Below are positions 32,694 to 40,788 of a stretch of DNA of 40,810 nucleotides, piece after piece. The first letter of the stretch is position 1. Each line of letters begins with the position of its first letter. The translations under genes and the position numbers were made by a program. The DNA comes from a virus. The notes under the pieces were generated by a model. That model worked only from the letters and a program-made list of their open reading frames with translations, did no database searches and was not told the origin of the DNA. The DNA is taken from IMG/VR virus record IMGVR_UViG_3300001750_000012, positions 1 through 40,810 of that record; one strand, given 5' to 3'.

Positions 32694-33752
32694 ATGTATA
32701 CAGAAAGTTTGAAAATTGCTAAGTTAGGAAGTGAATGGCTTGAAAGACTTATTGAAGATGATGGTCGTTTTATTTATGGGTATGATTGCAAATCATTGAA
32801 AAGAATAAAAGGATATAACATCCTTCGTCATTTTGGGTCATTGTGGGCCATGCTGGATGTTTACCGGGAAACCAAAAACCCAGATATTTTGAATGCTGTC
32901 CAAAAATCTTTGGATTATATGGAAAAGGAATATATTCAAAAATCAAATTTATTTGAATCTGGCGCTTGCTGGGTTGCTGTTGAGGATAGTTATATTAAAC
33001 TTGGTGCCAATGGTTTGGGAGCTTGTGCCTTTTTTCGGTTTTATTCTATTATTAATGACTACAATGATGGTCATCATTTATTTAATAATATTGAATACCT
33101 GAACCGGGGCCGATCTCTTATTCAATATATTGCGAATTGCATTAATCCTACCACATCATTATTTGATTTTCACAAAAGAAATGTTTATACCGGAAAAGAT
33201 AAAAAATTCTATTCTTCATTTTACCCAGGGGAAGCCCTTTTGGCCCTATCAAAAAATTTAAAATTTCTTATTAATTTTACTTTGATGAGTGCTACCATAT
33301 TGCAAACGATCGCAGCTTATTATGAGTATTTTGGTAAAGTTGGATTTGTCCGGGATCATTGGATGATGCAAGCAATTGAAGAAATTACAAAGTATGCTGA
33401 CCCCACTTTAATTGATAATGTTTTGTTTCCGTATGCTTCCAAGATAGTTGAAACAACTTTGAGAGATAGACCATCAAAAGCTGCCGGACCAATGGCTTGT
33501 CGATCTGAGTGTCTTTTGTCTTATATTCGATTTATGGACATGGCTTTCCCAAGATGGGAACAAAGAGATATCTATTTGAATATTGTAAAAAGACAATTAA
33601 AATTTCAAGCAAAATCATTTATCAAACGGGGGCTCAGTAAAGGGGCATTTACTCATAGCCCAATTGAAACAGAAGTCAGAAATGATTATTGTCAACATAA
33701 TATTTCTTCTTTCATTGGATATTACCGATTGCTTAATGATATAGCCAAATAA
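32694..33752 (+). CDS. Helical-toroid protein (possible six-hairpin glycosidase/epimerase-like)
   Basis: A 352-residue, mostly helical protein with repeating aromatic helices: GYNILRHFGSLWAMLDVYRE, then SGACWVAVEDSYIKLGANGL, FYPGEALLALSKN and a final DYCQHNISSFIGYYRL. The repeating layout looks like an (alpha/alpha)6 barrel, as in sugar epimerases, unsaturated glycosidases or LanC-like enzymes; no catalytic residues can be named with confidence. It might act on a sugar or on a host metabolite. Ribosome site aaagga before ATG 32694. Assignment is tentative. Confidence 0.55.
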   Translation: MYTESLKIAKLGSEWLERLIEDDGRFIYGYDCKSLKRIKGYNILRHFGSLWAMLDVYRETKNPDILNAVQKSLDYMEKEYIQKSNLFESGACWVAVEDSYIKLGANGLGACAFFRFYSIINDYNDGHHLFNNIEYLNRGRSLIQYIANCINPTTSLFDFHKRNVYTGKDKKFYSSFYPGEALLALSKNLKFLINFTLMSATILQTIAAYYEYFGKVGFVRDHWMMQAIEEITKYADPTLIDNVLFPYASKIVETTLRDRPSKAAGPMACRSECLLSYIRFMDMAFPRWEQRDIYLNIVKRQLKFQAKSFIKRGLSKGAFTHSPIETEVRNDYCQHNISSFIGYYRLLNDIAK

Positions 33753-33767
33753 TATAGGATAATAAAA

Positions 33768-35261
33768 ATGCTGGTAAAAAGGAATCCACCTCCCAGGAAA
33801 AAGAAAAATTTATCACAAAGAATTATTCTTGACAATAAAGTTCGTTTGGTTTTTCCATATATTCTCGAGAACGAAATTCGTTCAAAATTTACCATGCGCA
33901 ATCCTGAGTATCTTGCTATCTGTAAACGCAGACGATTGAAAATGAGTGACAGGCCCAGGGGCTATATTGTGGCAAAAGAAAAGAAAGATGGGAGATGGAC
34001 TTCCCGTAAAATTAATGAATGGCTTTACTATTATGAATTTGATGGCAGCGATTTGGTGGTGCCAAGAGGTGGTTTTAATATTGTTAAAAAGATTTTTATG
34101 CGTCATGGCGTGAAATACAAAATAATAAATAAAAGAACTACTCTTGGTACTACCGATTTTAAATTTAAAGGAAAATTAAAAAAAAGTAAAGGCCAGCATT
34201 TATTTAAAAAATATTCTGTCAAGAATGGAATTTTGCAAGCTGGAACCGGAACCGGTAAAACGGTGATGTCCCTTTATAAAGTTGCTCAAATTAATCAACC
34301 TACAATTATAATTATTGACACTACTGAATTACTTGAACAATGGAAAAGCAGAATAACCATTTTTTTAGGAATCCCAGAAAATAAAATTGGTCATGTGGGG
34401 GGTGGTATTGAAAAGATTGAATCAATTACCGTCGCATTAATGCAAACCCTTAGAGACCGCTTAAATTTACTTGATCATTTTGGAATGATGATCGTTGACG
34501 AATGCCATATAGTGGCCACTGAATCTTACGAAAGAATTATAAACAATTTTAAGGGTGAATATGTGATGGGATTATCAGCCACCCCCAGGCGTAGGGATGG
34601 AAAAACCCGGGTGATGCTATGGCTGTTGGGTGGGATTCATCTTGCAATAAATAGAGAATCAGTGGAAAAATTACCAGCTGCCGGTATTTTTGTGAGTTCC
34701 ACATATAATGGGGAAATTAATTTCCGTCGGTCATATTCAACAGCAAAATCTTTAATGCTGCAGGATGAAACCAGAAATAAATTAATTATTGATACCATTA
34801 TAAACAATGTTGATATTTATGGAATTCACTTAATAATTTCATCAAGTTCAAAACATTTGGAAACTTTGATAGACTTAATGCCCCATCATTTTAAATTAAC
34901 TGCTAAATTATTAATCGGTAAGGTATCCCGGGTGGAAAGGAAAAAAATAGTTGCTCAAGCTATGAAAAACAAGGTGAAATTTATCTTTGCAACTGATAGA
35001 TTAATAGGGAAAGGATTTGATGAAGAATTAATGTCTGTTCTTCATTTAACTTCTCCGGTAGCTGATCCAGATGCTTTTGAACAATTTTTTGGAAGAGTGA
35101 CCCGGGTTCCAGAAAACAAAGAGGTAAAGAAAAGAAAAAAGAAAGCATACATATTTTATTATTTTGATTATAAAGAAACGGTCTTGCGAGGGGCTGCTTC
35201 AACTTGTTCAAAAAAATTTCATGAACTTGGAATTGAAAAAAGTATTCAAAGGAATGGTTAA
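33768..35261 (+). CDS. SF2 DEAD/DEAH-type helicase
   Basis: A 497-residue superfamily 2 helicase. Walker A is AGTGTGKT (158-165), motif II is VDECH (243-247, DExH type), motif III is SAT (270-272) and motif VI is EQFFGRVTRV near 430. The ~150-residue N-terminal extension is basic and may be DNA-binding. Homologues in phages (UvsW-, XPB- or ComFA-like) act in recombination, replication fork restart or repair. The stop overlaps the next gene's start by one base. Good confidence on helicase; the exact subfamily is not decided. Confidence 0.85.
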   Translation: MLVKRNPPPRKKKNLSQRIILDNKVRLVFPYILENEIRSKFTMRNPEYLAICKRRRLKMSDRPRGYIVAKEKKDGRWTSRKINEWLYYYEFDGSDLVVPRGGFNIVKKIFMRHGVKYKIINKRTTLGTTDFKFKGKLKKSKGQHLFKKYSVKNGILQAGTGTGKTVMSLYKVAQINQPTIIIIDTTELLEQWKSRITIFLGIPENKIGHVGGGIEKIESITVALMQTLRDRLNLLDHFGMMIVDECHIVATESYERIINNFKGEYVMGLSATPRRRDGKTRVMLWLLGGIHLAINRESVEKLPAAGIFVSSTYNGEINFRRSYSTAKSLMLQDETRNKLIIDTIINNVDIYGIHLIISSSSKHLETLIDLMPHHFKLTAKLLIGKVSRVERKKIVAQAMKNKVKFIFATDRLIGKGFDEELMSVLHLTSPVADPDAFEQFFGRVTRVPENKEVKKRKKKAYIFYYFDYKETVLRGAASTCSKKFHELGIEKSIQRNG

Positions 35262-35767
35262 TGAAAAGTGAAAAACAATTGGTAACTGATCTTTATTATG
35301 ATTACGAAAAATTTATAAAAAAATTGGCAAATACATTTTCCCGTAGAACCGGATTTGAAGTTGAAGAATTAATTGCTGAATTTAATCTTGTTTTTTGTGA
35401 AGTAGTTAACAAGTATGATTCGAGTAAATCAGAAAATTTTAAAAACTTTTTATTCACTTGTTGTAAATATAAATTGAATTCTTTGATTATTAAAAAATAT
35501 GCATTAAAACGAACTAATATATATTTTACAGGGGAGCCCATTAATATACATACTTATCCATTATCAGAATCAATTATGGTTTATGATAATTTTGTGAATA
35601 ATCCTAATCCAATTATACAAAAGATAGCCAGGATAATTGCAATTTATTCGGCCCCATCAAAAGGTCTTCGACCATGGTTAAGAAAAATTTTAAAAAGATA
35701 TCATTATAAACCGGTAGAAATCTCAGAAGCTTTCAATCAATTACATTCAATTTATAATGAAAGATAG
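35261..35767 (+). CDS. Sigma-70 region 2-like protein
   Basis: A 168-residue protein resembling the region 2 helical bundle of sigma factors: DYEKFIKKLANTFSRRTGFE, then EELIAEFNLVFCEVVNKYDS and FKNFLFTCCKYKLNSLI. The E-E-L-I-A-E-F / Y-D-S-S-K / F-x-x-F-L pattern fits region 2 that melts the -10 box. A classic region 4 is not evident; the C-terminal ~50 residues are basic (LRPWLRKILKRYHYKP). It could direct late transcription or bind host RNA polymerase. Start overlaps the helicase stop. Tentative but worth a structural check. Confidence 0.6.
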   Translation: MKSEKQLVTDLYYDYEKFIKKLANTFSRRTGFEVEELIAEFNLVFCEVVNKYDSSKSENFKNFLFTCCKYKLNSLIIKKYALKRTNIYFTGEPINIHTYPLSESIMVYDNFVNNPNPIIQKIARIIAIYSAPSKGLRPWLRKILKRYHYKPVEISEAFNQLHSIYNER

Positions 35768-35774
35768 GAACTTT

Positions 35775-36089
35775 ATGCAACGGAATAAAAAAATAATAAA
35801 AAGAAATTCCAGAATTATAAAAAGAAATTCCAGAATTATAAAAAGAAATCCACCAATGATAATTGAAATACCAAAAAAGAATCTTGGTGGTTATTTACCT
35901 GATCCACCAGAATATTGTGAAAGACCTGATTTCTGGATTTATTGTTTTAATAGATATTGGATTGATTTGAGTCTTTGTCACCCATGTCCAAATATTACTA
36001 AATGCGATCGCCGGGCAGAATATTTAAAAGCATTAAAAATTAATAGACAGAATACTTTAATTAAAAAGAAAGGAAAGGAAAATGATTAA
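35775..36089 (+). CDS. Small Cys-rich protein with N-terminal RIIKRN repeats
   Basis: A 104-residue protein. It begins with repeats of RIIKRNS (DNA tandem repeat 35796-35851), then a Pro/Gly region (LGGYLPDPPEYCERPDFW) and a Cys cluster (YC-x8-YC, LCHPC, ITKC), which could bind a metal. ATG 35775 has tagga upstream; ATG 35757 overlaps the previous gene without a ribosome site. Function unknown. It overlaps the deformylase start by a few bases. Confidence 0.6.
   Translation: MQRNKKIIKRNSRIIKRNSRIIKRNPPMIIEIPKKNLGGYLPDPPEYCERPDFWIYCFNRYWIDLSLCHPCPNITKCDRRAEYLKALKINRQNTLIKKKGKEND
35796..35851 (+). repeat. 21-base tandem repeat, nearly three copies
   Basis: Unit ataaaaagaaattccagaat plus t occurs at 35796-35816 and 35817-35837, with a partial third copy to about 35851. 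It encodes the basic RIIKRNS repeats. Related sequence (aaaaaggaatcca) also occurs near 33777 and 36966-36999. Confidence 0.75.
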
Positions 36090-36531
36090 AAAAATTAGTA
36101 CTGATGTGGTTAAATTGAGCAAGAAAAGTGTAAAATGTTATTTTTCTGATATTGAAGTACATCGTAATAAAACCATTATTCAAGACATGCTTGATACTAT
36201 AGAAGAAAATAAAGAAATCTGTATTGGCCTGGCTGCAAGTCAAATTGGTGAACATCGCAGAATAATCATTGTTGTGATTAATAAGAAACCGGTTGTTATG
36301 GTTAATCCGGTTTCTATTCCTGTGAAGTCTGCCGGTATTAAGAAATATAAAGAAGGATGCATGTCTTTTCCAGAAAGAATGTATGTAAATCGAGTGATTA
36401 AACGCAGATATAAAAAAATTAAAGTCACTTATCAATTGGTGACTGGGGCAAAAATGTTTGCAATTTTCAAAGGTCTGCCAGCTGTGATGGTTCAACATGA
36501 AATTGATCATTTGAATGGTATTGCAATTTAG
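36082..36531 (+). CDS. def: Peptide deformylase
   Basis: A 149-residue peptide deformylase, which removes the N-formyl group from new proteins. All three motifs are present: GLAASQIG (49-56), EGCMS (91-95, metal-binding Cys93) and QHEIDH (138-143; His139, Glu140, His143). It is shorter than cellular enzymes (about 165-190 residues), like other phage deformylases. The reason phages carry it is debated; it may help process phage proteins made in bulk. Its start overlaps the preceding gene. Strongly supported. Confidence 0.95.
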   Translation: MIKKISTDVVKLSKKSVKCYFSDIEVHRNKTIIQDMLDTIEENKEICIGLAASQIGEHRRIIIVVINKKPVVMVNPVSIPVKSAGIKKYKEGCMSFPERMYVNRVIKRRYKKIKVTYQLVTGAKMFAIFKGLPAVMVQHEIDHLNGIAI

Positions 36532-36549
36532 GGAGGGAGAGGGGATATA

Positions 36550-36810
36550 ATGAAAATTACTGAAAAAGAAAAAGAATTATTTAAACAGTTTTTATCCAAA
36601 CAAGGAATAACGATTGATTTTTATTTGGTGATTAAATCTATAGCAGATTCAATCGATAACTATTTAAATAATTGTGATGATTTTGGCATTTCTGCTCATT
36701 TAATTATTTTCAGGACAATCAATTGTCAAAGACTATCAGGAAATTCTTTTTGGAGATATCATCATAAATCTTGGATTAATTTCTTTGAAAAGGAAATGAA
36801 AAGGAAATGA
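36550..36810 (+). CDS. Hypothetical protein (86 aa)
   Basis: An 86-residue helical protein, not recognised. It has a strong purine ribosome site (gggaggg-type) before ATG 36550. Contains ITEKEKELFKQFLSKQG and later YHHKSWINFFEKEM. No metal-binding or catalytic motif. Its stop overlaps the start of the zinc-ribbon gene (ATGA). Confidence 0.55.
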   Translation: MKITEKEKELFKQFLSKQGITIDFYLVIKSIADSIDNYLNNCDDFGISAHLIIFRTINCQRLSGNSFWRYHHKSWINFFEKEMKRK

Positions 36811-37001
36811 AAATACCAAAAGGGTTTAAAATTGGAATTATTCCTAAAAAAGAAGAAAAAGGATTTTTGCTTATTTGTACAAAATGTGGGGGCAAATACT
36901 TTTATTATGGGTCAGCTTTGCCTCCTAAAAAATTAAAATGTGAAATGTGCAAAATAAGATCTAAAGTCAATAGGAATCCAAGAATAATAAAAAGGAATTA
37001 A
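36807..37001 (+). CDS. Zinc-ribbon micro-protein
   Basis: A 64-residue protein with two C-x2-C knuckles (CTKCGG and CEMC) about 22 residues apart, a zinc-ribbon layout, and a basic tail ending RNPRIIKRN. It could bind nucleic acid or a host protein. The C-terminal motif repeats the RIIKRN motif of the gene at 35775. The last codons contain the aaaaagga ribosome site of the next gene. Confidence 0.65.
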   Translation: MKIPKGFKIGIIPKKEEKGFLLICTKCGGKYFYYGSALPPKKLKCEMCKIRSKVNRNPRIIKRN

Positions 37002-37002
37002 A

Positions 37003-37275
37003 ATGAAGTTGGAAGTTGCTTTGCAAATAATAAAAGGAAAGGACAAAGGGTATATGGTTCGCTTTTTGCGAAAAGAAAATAAGATGTATACTGTTGATAC
37101 TTTCCCTGATAAATTCGCCGGGGAGGAATTAATAAAAACTGAAAAAGAAGCAATCACCCTGGCTACCAAATTTAGTGAAGAAACTAAAGGGGTATTTTTT
37201 AATATTTATGTGGTTAATTATAATTTTCAAGCTGTAAATGAAATTGTTTTTAATCATATTAAAAAAGGAAAATAG
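37003..37275 (+). CDS. Hypothetical protein upstream of primase (90 aa)
   Basis: A 90-residue protein, not recognised. Beta start (LEVALQIIKGKDKGYMVRF) and a late helix. No motif. It sits in the run deformylase, zinc ribbon, primase, all separated by a few bases, so a replication or host-interaction role is possible. Start ATG 37003 has aaaagga. Confidence 0.55.
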   Translation: MKLEVALQIIKGKDKGYMVRFLRKENKMYTVDTFPDKFAGEELIKTEKEAITLATKFSEETKGVFFNIYVVNYNFQAVNEIVFNHIKKGK

Positions 37276-37278
37276 AAA

Positions 37279-38214
37279 GTGGATATCAACCGATTATTTC
37301 AAGACTATTCAATTAGATATGCCCATGAAGGTGAAAAGCATTATAGATCAGGTTGGTATAATATTCCATGTCCTTTTTGTTCAGGTCATTCTGGTAATCA
37401 TTTGGGGTATAATTTAAGTAAAAATTATTTTAAATGCTGGCGGTGTGGATTTAAATCTACCCAAAAAGTTTTAATGCAATTACTTGGCATTCCATTCAAA
37501 GATGCAAACAAGCTTATAAAACAGTATAATGGAAATACCAAAATAAAAGAACATAAGATCAAAGTTGTTCGTTTTAAATTTAAAATGCCTGATGATATAA
37601 AGCCAATACTTAAGCGGCCAGTGGCAATGGCATATCTTATGAATAAAAGGGGATTCTCAAGGCAAGACTCAATCTGGATTGCTAAGAAATTCCATTTATT
37701 TGCTACTGGATGCGCAGGTTTTTTAGATGAAATAGATTTATCATATAGAATTATAGCCCCTATTTTATTTGATAATGAAGTGGTATCATGGCAATCCAGA
37801 GATCATACCAATTATAGTTCTTTGAAATATATAACATGTCCTGCCAAGATAGAAAAAATTGAACACAAAACAATATTATATAATGCCCCGGATCCAGCTA
37901 ACTTTCCTTTTATAATTCTTTGTGAAGGTATTTTTGATGTCTGGAAAGTGGTTTTAGCAGGCTATCCAGCTACTTGTTGTTTTGGGGTTGATTATACGGC
38001 AGAACAATTTTTATTATTGAAAAAATATGAAACGGTTTATATTCTTTTTGACCCTGATAATGCTGGTATAAAATCAGCTAAAAAATTAATGAAACAACTT
38101 ATTTTTGCTGGTAAAGATGCCGAAATAGTAAAACATAATCTGGGGATTGACCCAGGAGATATGAAGGTTAAACAAATTCAAATTATTTTAAACAAGGTAT
38201 TTAATTTTCAATGA
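37279..38214 (+). CDS. DNA primase (CHC2-like zinc finger plus Toprim)
   Basis: A 311-residue primase from GTG 37279. The zinc-binding part is CPFCSGH (C31, C34, H37) with CWRC (C53, C56). The Toprim part shows FIILCEGIFDV (Glu216) and YILFDPDNAG (D258, D260). No helicase domain is attached, unlike T7 gp4, so a separate replicative helicase, possibly the host's, is needed; the DnaC-like loader at 39797 supports host helicase recruitment. It would make RNA primers for lagging-strand synthesis. Confidence 0.88.
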   Translation: MDINRLFQDYSIRYAHEGEKHYRSGWYNIPCPFCSGHSGNHLGYNLSKNYFKCWRCGFKSTQKVLMQLLGIPFKDANKLIKQYNGNTKIKEHKIKVVRFKFKMPDDIKPILKRPVAMAYLMNKRGFSRQDSIWIAKKFHLFATGCAGFLDEIDLSYRIIAPILFDNEVVSWQSRDHTNYSSLKYITCPAKIEKIEHKTILYNAPDPANFPFIILCEGIFDVWKVVLAGYPATCCFGVDYTAEQFLLLKKYETVYILFDPDNAGIKSAKKLMKQLIFAGKDAEIVKHNLGIDPGDMKVKQIQIILNKVFNFQ

Positions 38215-38247
38215 TTTTAAGAAGTTATAAAAATAATATGATATTAC

Positions 38248-38276
38248 TTGATTTTTTGATATTTAATTAATATAAT
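38248..38276 (+). promoter_or_regulatory. Strong sigma70-like promoter for the replication module
   Basis: TTGATT (38248-38253) and a perfect TATAAT (38271-38276) with a 17-base spacer. The expected start point (near 38283) falls at the beginning of the structured leader (P1 begins 38286), so promoter and RNA element appear to form one unit. Confidence 0.82.
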
Positions 38277-38282
38277 CAAATT

Positions 38283-38402
38283 TTATTCTGCCACCCTGCC
38301 ATTGGCCCGGCAAGGAAACGGGAGTGTTGGTTTTGTCCATTCGGTTGATGAAATCTCCTTGTAACGCTCCCAGGCAGAAAGCTTAAACAAGGAGAAAGTT
38401 CA
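38283..38402 (+). ncRNA. Structured 5' leader with three-way junction and anti-Shine-Dalgarno
   Basis: P1: TTCTGCC (38286-38292) with GGCAGAA (38373-38379). P2: CCTGCC (38295-38300) with GGCAAGG (38309-38315, one bulge). P3: GGGAGTGTT (38320-38328) with AACGCTCCC (38363-38371), 9 bp with one G-U. Junctions are AC, AAAC and A. In the P3 loop, TCTCCTTGT (38354-38362) is an exact complement of the ribosome site ACAAGGAGA (38388-38396) of the next gene, so a pseudoknot could block translation. An alternative partner CAAGGA (38311-38316) exists. It resembles a riboswitch or protein-binding leader, but no known class was recognised. Confidence 0.68.
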
Positions 38403-38732
38403 ATGAATAATTGTAAGTTCAAGAAACCTATTGGGAAAAAATCTATTTTTGAGTTTAGTCCTCATTCCCTTTCTGATCATTATGAAACCCAAGAAAACGA
38501 ATATATTAAAAAGTTTTTGGTTCATATTCATTTATTTTTTAGTGTTTACAAATCAGTCCCATCTATTGAATATTTATCTTTTACTATGGATATAACTATT
38601 GATGATATCAAAAAAGTAATAGGATATCTTTGCCATCATGAATGGTTTTCAATTGTAATAGCCAGAGGGCATTATTCATATTCTATCACTGATAAATTTC
38701 AAAAAGCCTTTTATCATCATTTATTGAAGTAG
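38403..38732 (+). CDS. Winged-helix-like small protein, leader-controlled
   Basis: A 109-residue protein whose message begins with the structured leader. Residues ~25-80 look like a winged-helix type fold (NEYIKKFLVHIHLFFSVYK, then TMDITIDDIKKVIGYLCHH), and the end is basic. It is likely a regulator or replication initiator accessory for the genes after it. Ribosome site acaaggaga is the one that the leader can pair with. Confidence 0.6.
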   Translation: MNNCKFKKPIGKKSIFEFSPHSLSDHYETQENEYIKKFLVHIHLFFSVYKSVPSIEYLSFTMDITIDDIKKVIGYLCHHEWFSIVIARGHYSYSITDKFQKAFYHHLLK

Positions 38733-38742
38733 GAGAGTTGAT

Positions 38743-39795
38743 ATGAAAAGGGTAAGTGATAAAGATTTTCATGGATATGTGGCTGATGAATGGCTTAAAA
38801 TTACTTATATTTCAGTTCATCATTATAAAAAATTGGTAGGGACTCCAAGTGGAGATACTGCTATTCTTTTATATTTGTTTTACAATATGTGCTCCCAAAT
38901 GCAAAAGACTGATCAGATAAAAGCAACGACTGCTTTTGCTGCCAAGGGGCTGCATATGAACTATAAAAAAATAAGGGCTGCCAAAAAGAAATTACTTGAA
39001 ATTGGATTGATTGAGGACGTTTCTATTTTTGATAGTAAAACAAATCGGGTAAAAGGGTGGTATATTCATTTGCGTTATGTGAGTAAAGAGCAAAACAGAA
39101 AAGTTTTTGAAGAGCATAACAAGCAAAAAATATTAATGGAAACCCACCCGGGCAAAAATGGGGAGAGTGGGGATTTGCAAGCCAGTTTCCACCCGGGCAA
39201 AAAAGCCACCCGGTGGACGCCTTATATAAATGCTTATAGGAATACTAAAGTATTAAATAAAAATGCTTTAAGGAAAATTAATAATTTTAAATCTAAATCT
39301 CATTCTTTCGGGTATCCACCCTCAAGCTTTTATGATTCTGAAAATAAATTTTATTTGAATATTTTTAGAATTTCAAGAAATCAAATTACAAAATATAATT
39401 TGAATGATCCTGAGAATCCAGATAATAAATATTTTATTCACCTTGCAAAACTACTAAAGAAAATAAATTCTGAAGAATATCCAAAAATGAAATTCAAAGG
39501 TTTCAATGAATGGTTTAATCAAATTCGATTATTAGTTCAACAGGATTTAAAAATTAAACCCGGCAGAGTTCCAAGAAAAATAAAAGAAAGAATAAAAGCT
39601 GTTTTAAATTATCATGCTGAAACAATAGGAAATGATTATTCACATATTTTACAATCTGGAAAATCGTTTAGAAATAAATTTTTTAAAGTTGAAGCTGCTA
39701 TGGAAAAAGAAAATAGACTAAATAATAATAATTCAACGATTGAAAGCCGGCAAGGAATTATAAATAACGATTTTACTTTTAGTAAGGATGATTAA
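38743..39795 (+). CDS. Replication initiator-like protein (O/DnaD-like)
   Basis: A 350-residue protein. N-terminal ~120 residues look like a winged-helix domain (TAILLYLFYNMCSQMQK, then YKKIRAAKKKLLEIGLIED), a Pro/Gly linker with the HPGK repeat (residues ~136-155) follows, and the C-terminal ~130 residues are helical and basic. Its place directly before a DnaC-type loader is the layout of lambda O/P-type replication modules, in which the initiator binds the origin. No clear origin iterons were found inside the gene by eye. Confidence 0.65.
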   Translation: MKRVSDKDFHGYVADEWLKITYISVHHYKKLVGTPSGDTAILLYLFYNMCSQMQKTDQIKATTAFAAKGLHMNYKKIRAAKKKLLEIGLIEDVSIFDSKTNRVKGWYIHLRYVSKEQNRKVFEEHNKQKILMETHPGKNGESGDLQASFHPGKKATRWTPYINAYRNTKVLNKNALRKINNFKSKSHSFGYPPSSFYDSENKFYLNIFRISRNQITKYNLNDPENPDNKYFIHLAKLLKKINSEEYPKMKFKGFNEWFNQIRLLVQQDLKIKPGRVPRKIKERIKAVLNYHAETIGNDYSHILQSGKSFRNKFFKVEAAMEKENRLNNNNSTIESRQGIINNDFTFSKDD

Positions 39796-39796
39796 A

Positions 39797-40483
39797 ATGG
39801 AGATAGAAAACGTATTTGATGCTGATCCAGGGTATAAACCTGAACTGGTTATTCAAGATGATGAAGATTTAAGTTCACATGAAAGATTTAAAAAATATAT
39901 AATCAAACGATTTCCATTAAAAATTGCAAGGGAGTTAATTGCATTTTATCCAAATTTTGAAATTGATAATTATCACAAATTAAAAAAATTAATTAATCAG
40001 TCTGCATTTTTTTATGGAAAGCCAGGTACTGGTAAAACTTTTTATGCATGTGCTTTGGTTTTATTATCAAAAAAAAAATCTTGGTTTTACCTTGATCATA
40101 ATACAAGATTTTTTAGAGTAGCTGATCTTTTTATTGAATTACGCCGATTGATAAAAAACAACGATCGGGATCCAGATAATGGTTTATGGCAATTTGATTC
40201 TTTGGTTAAAAAGGTTTCTCATTGTAAATGGTTGATACTTGATGACCTTGGAATTGAAAAGAATACAGATTTTACTTTAGAAATTTTAGATCAAATAATT
40301 GACACCAGATACCAGGAAAATAGAAAAACGATAGTTACTACAAATTATGATATAGAACAGATTACCAGGAAAAAAGAATATTCAAGGATAATGTCACGAC
40401 TTATGGATATGGTGCACGGCAGGCCAATTCATTTGTTAAAAACCTATAGAAAGGTTGAAATTAAGATAAATAAATTTTATTGA
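39797..40483 (+). CDS. DnaC-like helicase loader (AAA+ ATPase)
   Basis: A 228-residue AAA+ ATPase. Walker A is GKPGTGKT (74-81), Walker B is KWLILDDLGIEK, sensor I is VTTNYD, and an arginine-containing segment (IMSRLMDM) follows, all as in DnaC/IstB-type loaders. It would load the host replicative helicase at the phage origin together with the protein upstream. ATG 39797 has taagga eight bases ahead; ATG 39788 overlaps the previous stop and has no site. Confidence 0.85.
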   Translation: MEIENVFDADPGYKPELVIQDDEDLSSHERFKKYIIKRFPLKIARELIAFYPNFEIDNYHKLKKLINQSAFFYGKPGTGKTFYACALVLLSKKKSWFYLDHNTRFFRVADLFIELRRLIKNNDRDPDNGLWQFDSLVKKVSHCKWLILDDLGIEKNTDFTLEILDQIIDTRYQENRKTIVTTNYDIEQITRKKEYSRIMSRLMDMVHGRPIHLLKTYRKVEIKINKFY

Positions 40484-40578
40484 TTACTTGGTTTTTCAAT
40501 TGAAAAGATATACGATTATGCCAGAAAATCATAAAACTGAAAATTTTAAAATGAATTTTTTGAAGTAAAGGAGAATAA

Positions 40579-40788
40579 ATGGCAATTAAATATCATAAAA
40601 TATCAGTTCAGGTATCAAAAAGGGTTCAGGAACAGGAATTTGAGCCATTTGAGATTGTTCTTGAAGAATCAGTTATTCATGACTGTAAATTAAAGAATCC
40701 AAAAAAAGCCAGACGGAAAATGTATAAAGCAATGAAAGTTGAACTTGATTCTTTAATTGAGAAAAGATTAAATGAATGGGAGGATTAA
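40579..40788 (+). CDS. Small charged hypothetical protein
   Basis: A 69-residue protein, not recognised. Helical and rich in Lys, Arg and Glu (QVSKRVQEQEFEPFE, then KKARRKMYKAMKVELD). The strong aaaggaga ribosome site before ATG 40579 supports it. The 95 bases before it contain no other clear gene. It is the last full gene; the sequence then ends in T runs. Confidence 0.6.
   Translation: MAIKYHKISVQVSKRVQEQEFEPFEIVLEESVIHDCKLKNPKKARRKMYKAMKVELDSLIEKRLNEWED

Noticed and set aside
38286-38379. Hammerhead ribozyme in the structured leader
   Set aside because: A three-way junction and a TTGATGA segment are present, but the CUGAUGA-GAAA-UH core is not in the right order or place.
38286-38379. 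Known riboswitch classes (cobalamin, TPP, purine, fluoride) for the leader
   Set aside because: None of the conserved boxes of these classes could be matched by eye; kept only as an unclassified structured leader.
40484-40578. Sixteen-codon frame (MPENHKTENF...) before the last gene
   Set aside because: Too short, no ribosome site; the stretch shows nothing else that I can support.
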